Source: Actinomycetota bacterium (GTDB lineage: Bacteria > Actinomycetota > Thermoleophilia > Gaiellales > Gaiellaceae). Taken from it: DNA of 5,950 nt. Positions 3,266 to 5,950 of the stretch are shown piece after piece; position 1 is the first letter of the stretch, and each line of letters begins with the position of its first letter. The stretch covers positions 1-5,950 of the forward strand of contig JACCZA010000004.1 in NCBI GenBank assembly GCA_013696185.1, in the 5' to 3' direction. The notes beneath the pieces were generated by a model that was given only the letters and a program-made list of their open reading frames with translations, searched no databases and was not told the DNA's origin. Position numbers and translations under genes: made by a program.

Positions 3266-5950
3266 CTACGGGGAGCTGCCGCTCAGCGTCCTCTCCCCCG
3301 CCACCTCGACGAACCTGCAGAGCGCGTTCACGAGGCGCATCTCGCCCACGTTGCGGCAGCGGATCTCGAGCAGCCTCGGGCTCGCGACCAGCACGGCCAG
3401 GCACTGCGCGCGGGAGATCGCGACGTTGAGGCGGTTGCGCGAGAACAGGAAGCCGAGGTTGCGCGGGAGGTCGTCCCCGCTCGAGGTCGCCATCGAGAAG
3501 AAGACGATCGGCGCCTCCTGCCCCTGGAACTTGTCCACGGTGCCGACCTGCACCGCCTCGGGCAGCGCCGCCCGCAGGCAGCGCACCTGGGCGTTGTAGG
3601 GGGCGACGACGAGGACGTCCGCGTAGGTGAGCCGCCGCGTCACCCCCTCGCAGCTCGTGTAGGTACCGCCGACGAGGCGGGCGATCTCCTCGGCGATCCG
3701 ATCCGCCTCCTCGCGGGAGGACTGCCGGCTCGCGCCATGCTCGACCGGCAGGAAGCGCAGGCCCGTGCCGAAGCTCGTCCCCTGCCGCGAGCAGCGCTCG
3801 GCCGAGTGCAGCCGGCCCTCGTACGAGATCTCGGAGACGAACCCGCAGACGTCGGGGTGCATGCGCCAGGTGACGCCGAGGAAGAGGCCTCGCTCCGGGG
3901 GGATCGTCTCCTCGCCGTCGAGGAGGTGCTCGAGCACCGAGGCACCGACGCCGCGCGGATGCGTGCCCTGGGAGACCTGCGCCAGCTGCTGGGGGTCGCC
4001 GAGCAGCACGAGATTCCGCGCGCACGTCCCCATCGCCAGGGCATCGGCGAGCGACACCTGGCCGGCCTCGTCCACGAAGAGCGTGTCGATCCCGGCCTCC
4101 TCCATATCCTCGCGCGAGAAGAGCCACGCGGTCCCTGCCAGGAGCAGGACGCCGTCCTCGGGGGCCGAGAAGGCCGTCTGGTCGTCCGAGGTCTCGACGT
4201 ACGCGCCGTCGTAGCGGGAGCCCTTCTTCAGGCCGCGGAAGGGGACGCGCTCCGCGCGCGCGACGCGCTCCACCTCGTCCAGCAGGTTGTGGATCGCCTT
4301 GTGGCTCGTCGAGGCGACGCCGACGCGGCGACCGAGGCCGATCAGGTGCACGATCAGGCGGGCGCCGAGGTAGGTCTTGCCCGACCCGGGCGGACCCTGG
4401 ACGACGAGGGTGCTGCGATCGAGCGAGGCGACGATCCGCCGCGCCGCGTCGAGGTCGTCCTGCGGCAGCGCCGAGCCCGGCGCCAGCCCCGCGACGCGCG
4501 GCAGCTCCCGCCGCAGCAGCGAGCGGAGTGCCCCGTAGCGTTCCGAGCCGGCCACGATCGACTCGCCGAGCCGGCGGAGAGCCGCCTGCTGCGCCCGGGT
4601 CGTGAACGGCCCGCCCGGGATGAGGCTCGCCGGCAGCGGGACGTCCTCGAGCGTCGGCCCCCGCCGGAGGGCGAGCGTGCCGTGCCCGTCGTCGATCGCG
4701 TCGATCGAGCCGGCAGGTCCCAGCGTCGCCGGGTCGACCACGTTGTCGCCGGCCGAGAGCTTGTGCTCCTGGGCCGGGAAGGTGAACGGATGGACGAGCG
4801 AGCGATCCGTCCCGGTCGGCGGCCCCGCCTGCTCGATGCCGCCGATCGCGTCCCCGTCGCGCTCGGCGAGCTCCTCCGGCGAGCGACCCCGCCGGTTGAA
4901 GAACGCCCACCAGACGGGCTTCGCCTCCCGCCGGTGGTAGCCGATGAGCTGAGCAGCGAGCCAGCGCTCGGCGGCTCGTGGAGCGAGCCCCGCGGGCTCC
5001 TCCGGCAGGCCGCGGAGCAGGCGCGCCCGCAGCTCGGCCGTCTCGAGCGCCGTCTCGGGAGCCTCCGGCGGCGGCACCGACTCCGCCCATGCGATCGGCG
5101 CGCCGAACTGCCGCACGGCGTCCTCCCTGAGCCCGAGCAGCCACTCGCGCAGCTCGTAGGTGGCAGCGCAGTCCTCCTCGTTGTACTCGGCGATCCGCCC
5201 CAGGATCGCGCCGTCGCCGCCGGCCCGCCACTCCTCGTAGAGGAGGATCGAGTCGTCGCCGGCGCGCAGGTCGGCCTCCCGCTCGTAGAAGAACTGCTCG
5301 ACGTTCTTGAGCGAGTACCTCGGGTGGGAGTGACGGAGCGCCTGGCGGACGACCTTGAAGAGATCGACGAGCACCTCGCGCCGCAGCAGGTCGTCGACCT
5401 CGTCCTCGCGCGTGCCGTACTCGCCCATCAGTCGCTTGAGCGCGGACGGCTCGTAGCTCGCGTAGTGGTAGACGTGGAGATTCGGATCGGCCCGCAGCCG
5501 CTCGTGCACGAAGTCGACGAAGTCCTCGAGCGCCTGCTGCTCCTGCGCCCGGTCGTGGGCCCAGAACTCGCGGAAGCGGAGGTCGCCTTCGACGCGCTCG
5601 CTGACGCCGAAGAGGTACTCGAGCCCCCGATCCGACTGCCAGAAGGGGTCTCCCTCGATGTCGAAGAAGAGATCGCCCGGGGAGGGCGGCGGCAGGAGCG
5701 CGAAGCCGCGGCCGGCCTGCGGCGGCAGCAGACGCGTCTCGTGGCGACCGGTCTCGGCGAAGCGATGCTGCAGCTCGGCCTGCTCGCGCAGCGCCTCGAA
5801 CGTGGCGGGCTGCATCGTGGGCGGACGGCTCGCGTCCGTCGCACGAGCCAGTTCCGCGAGCGTCGTCACGCCCGTCGTCGCGAGCCGCTTGATCTGGTCG
5901 CGGCGCATCCCGGCGACGCGCGTCAGGTGGTCGTCGCGCTCCCACTGCGC
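3266..5950 (-). CDS. TM0106-family nuclease-helicase (RNase H-like exonuclease plus Dna2/Upf1-type SF1 helicase), 5'-truncated by the window
   Basis: A large DNA- or RNA-processing enzyme; 894 codons are visible and the frame continues past the right edge. Full-length relatives carry an N-terminal RecB/Cas4-like nuclease domain, which would lie outside the window. Visible parts (numbered from the edge): an HhH-like segment at 7-34 (DDHLTRVAGM...TTLAELA). An RNase H/DnaQ-like fold follows at about 94-275, with acidic D97 and E99 (FFDIEGD) and D260 (EYNEEDCAAT). The SF1 helicase core has all main motifs: Walker A GPPGSGKT 519-526, motif II DEAGQ 627-631, motif III GDPQQL 651-656, motif IV WRMHP 695-699, motif V VGTVDKFQGQE 802-812 and motif VI NRLNVAISRAQ 839-849. 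All are intact, so ATPase activity is likely. The ATG at 5908 is an internal methionine: the 14 codons upstream continue family-like sequence. A role in repair or recombination is inferred from Dna2 similarity; the cellular role of this family is poorly defined. Confidence 0.93.
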   Translation of the reverse strand, partial: AQWERDDHLTRVAGMRRDQIKRLATTGVTTLAELARATDASRPPTMQPATFEALREQAELQHRFAETGRHETRLLPPQAGRGFALLPPPSPGDLFFDIEGDPFWQSDRGLEYLFGVSERVEGDLRFREFWAHDRAQEQQALEDFVDFVHERLRADPNLHVYHYASYEPSALKRLMGEYGTREDEVDDLLRREVLVDLFKVVRQALRHSHPRYSLKNVEQFFYEREADLRAGDDSILLYEEWRAGGDGAILGRIAEYNEEDCAATYELREWLLGLREDAVRQFGAPIAWAESVPPPEAPETALETAELRARLLRGLPEEPAGLAPRAAERWLAAQLIGYHRREAKPVWWAFFNRRGRSPEELAERDGDAIGGIEQAGPPTGTDRSLVHPFTFPAQEHKLSAGDNVVDPATLGPAGSIDAIDDGHGTLALRRGPTLEDVPLPASLIPGGPFTTRAQQAALRRLGESIVAGSERYGALRSLLRRELPRVAGLAPGSALPQDDLDAARRIVASLDRSTLVVQGPPGSGKTYLGARLIVHLIGLGRRVGVASTSHKAIHNLLDEVERVARAERVPFRGLKKGSRYDGAYVETSDDQTAFSAPEDGVLLLAGTAWLFSREDMEEAGIDTLFVDEAGQVSLADALAMGTCARNLVLLGDPQQLAQVSQGTHPRGVGASVLEHLLDGEETIPPERGLFLGVTWRMHPDVCGFVSEISYEGRLHSAERCSRQGTSFGTGLRFLPVEHGASRQSSREEADRIAEEIARLVGGTYTSCEGVTRRLTYADVLVVAPYNAQVRCLRAALPEAVQVGTVDKFQGQEAPIVFFSMATSSGDDLPRNLGFLFSRNRLNVAISRAQCLAVLVASPRLLEIRCRNVGEMRLVNALCRFVEVAGERTLSGSSP
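3270..3298 (+). terminator. G+C-rich hairpin just after the nuclease stop, possible terminator without a T-run
   Basis: GGGGAG at 3270-3275 can pair with CTCCCC at 3293-3298. An alternative or nested inner stem, GCTG at 3275-3278 with CAGC at 3284-3287, could share the structure. It begins four bases after the nuclease TGA and lies inside the last codons of the convergent helicase gene. No T-tract follows, so efficient intrinsic termination is doubtful. T-poor hairpins are often suggested as terminators in high-G+C actinobacteria, and chance pairing is also likely at this base composition. Confidence 0.25.

Noticed and set aside
3434..3465. Two copies of GTTGCGCG, the same octamer as one arm of the proposed operator
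   Set aside because: They encode Arg-Asn pairs in conserved helicase sequence around motif VI (RNLGF and RNRLN), are direct rather than inverted, and are far from a promoter; coincidence of codon use is the simpler explanation.
5906..5908. ATG at 5908 as the true start of the nuclease-helicase
   Set aside because: The 14 codons upstream to the window edge are open and read as part of the same HhH-like segment (WERDDHLTRVAG), so the gene continues beyond the window.
3198..5945. A 915-codon minus-strand open frame overlapping the nuclease-helicase
   Set aside because: It is out of frame with the helicase motifs and its translation is Arg/Gly/Ala-rich without any domain; it is a G+C-driven shadow.
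1..5950. tRNA/rRNA genes, CRISPR repeats, insertion sequences, attachment sites
   Set aside because: No cloverleaf-like segments, regularly spaced repeats, transposase motifs or flanking direct repeats were seen on either strand by eye.

Overview
The window is uniformly very G+C-rich, with G or C at most third codon positions, GTG as well as ATG starts, and little Shine-Dalgarno signal before several genes. The gene families (a TM0106-type nuclease-helicase, a secreted thermonuclease ending in an excalibur motif, a RES/Xre pair) fit a chromosome segment of a high-G+C Actinomycetota, possibly a Thermoleophilia-like lineage. That placement is inferred from gene style, not from a marker gene. 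I found no RNA gene, insertion sequence, integrase or CRISPR array.

Layout, left to right. A small frame runs off the left edge (1-137, minus). It is preceded on the minus strand by a 160-residue TPR protein (207-689), a RES-domain toxin (734-1288) and its Xre/MbcA-type antitoxin (1285-1617). Toxin and antitoxin genes overlap by 4 nt (GTGA), antitoxin first. A 44-bp gap follows. It holds a near-ideal leaderless promoter (TAGACT, six bases before the antitoxin ATG) and, abutting it, a perfect 8-bp inverted repeat that looks like the antitoxin's own operator. Next, still on the minus strand, is an acidic protein with an N-terminal SEC-C zinc motif (1662-2489). It is divergent from a plus-strand gene for a secreted staphylococcal-nuclease-like enzyme (2594-3265). 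That gene converges, with no base between the stop codons, on a large minus-strand nuclease-helicase of the TM0106 family (3266-5950), which is cut at its 5' end by the right edge.

How the genes work together. The Xre/RES pair is the clearest functional unit: a type II toxin-antitoxin module whose toxin family attacks NAD+ or uses it as a substrate, with autoregulation readable from the promoter. The SEC-C gene upstream and the TPR gene downstream lie on the same strand at close spacing and might be co-transcribed, but nothing in the sequence proves a functional link. The two nucleic-acid enzymes at the right are probably independent of each other: one is exported, the other cytoplasmic and DNA-directed.
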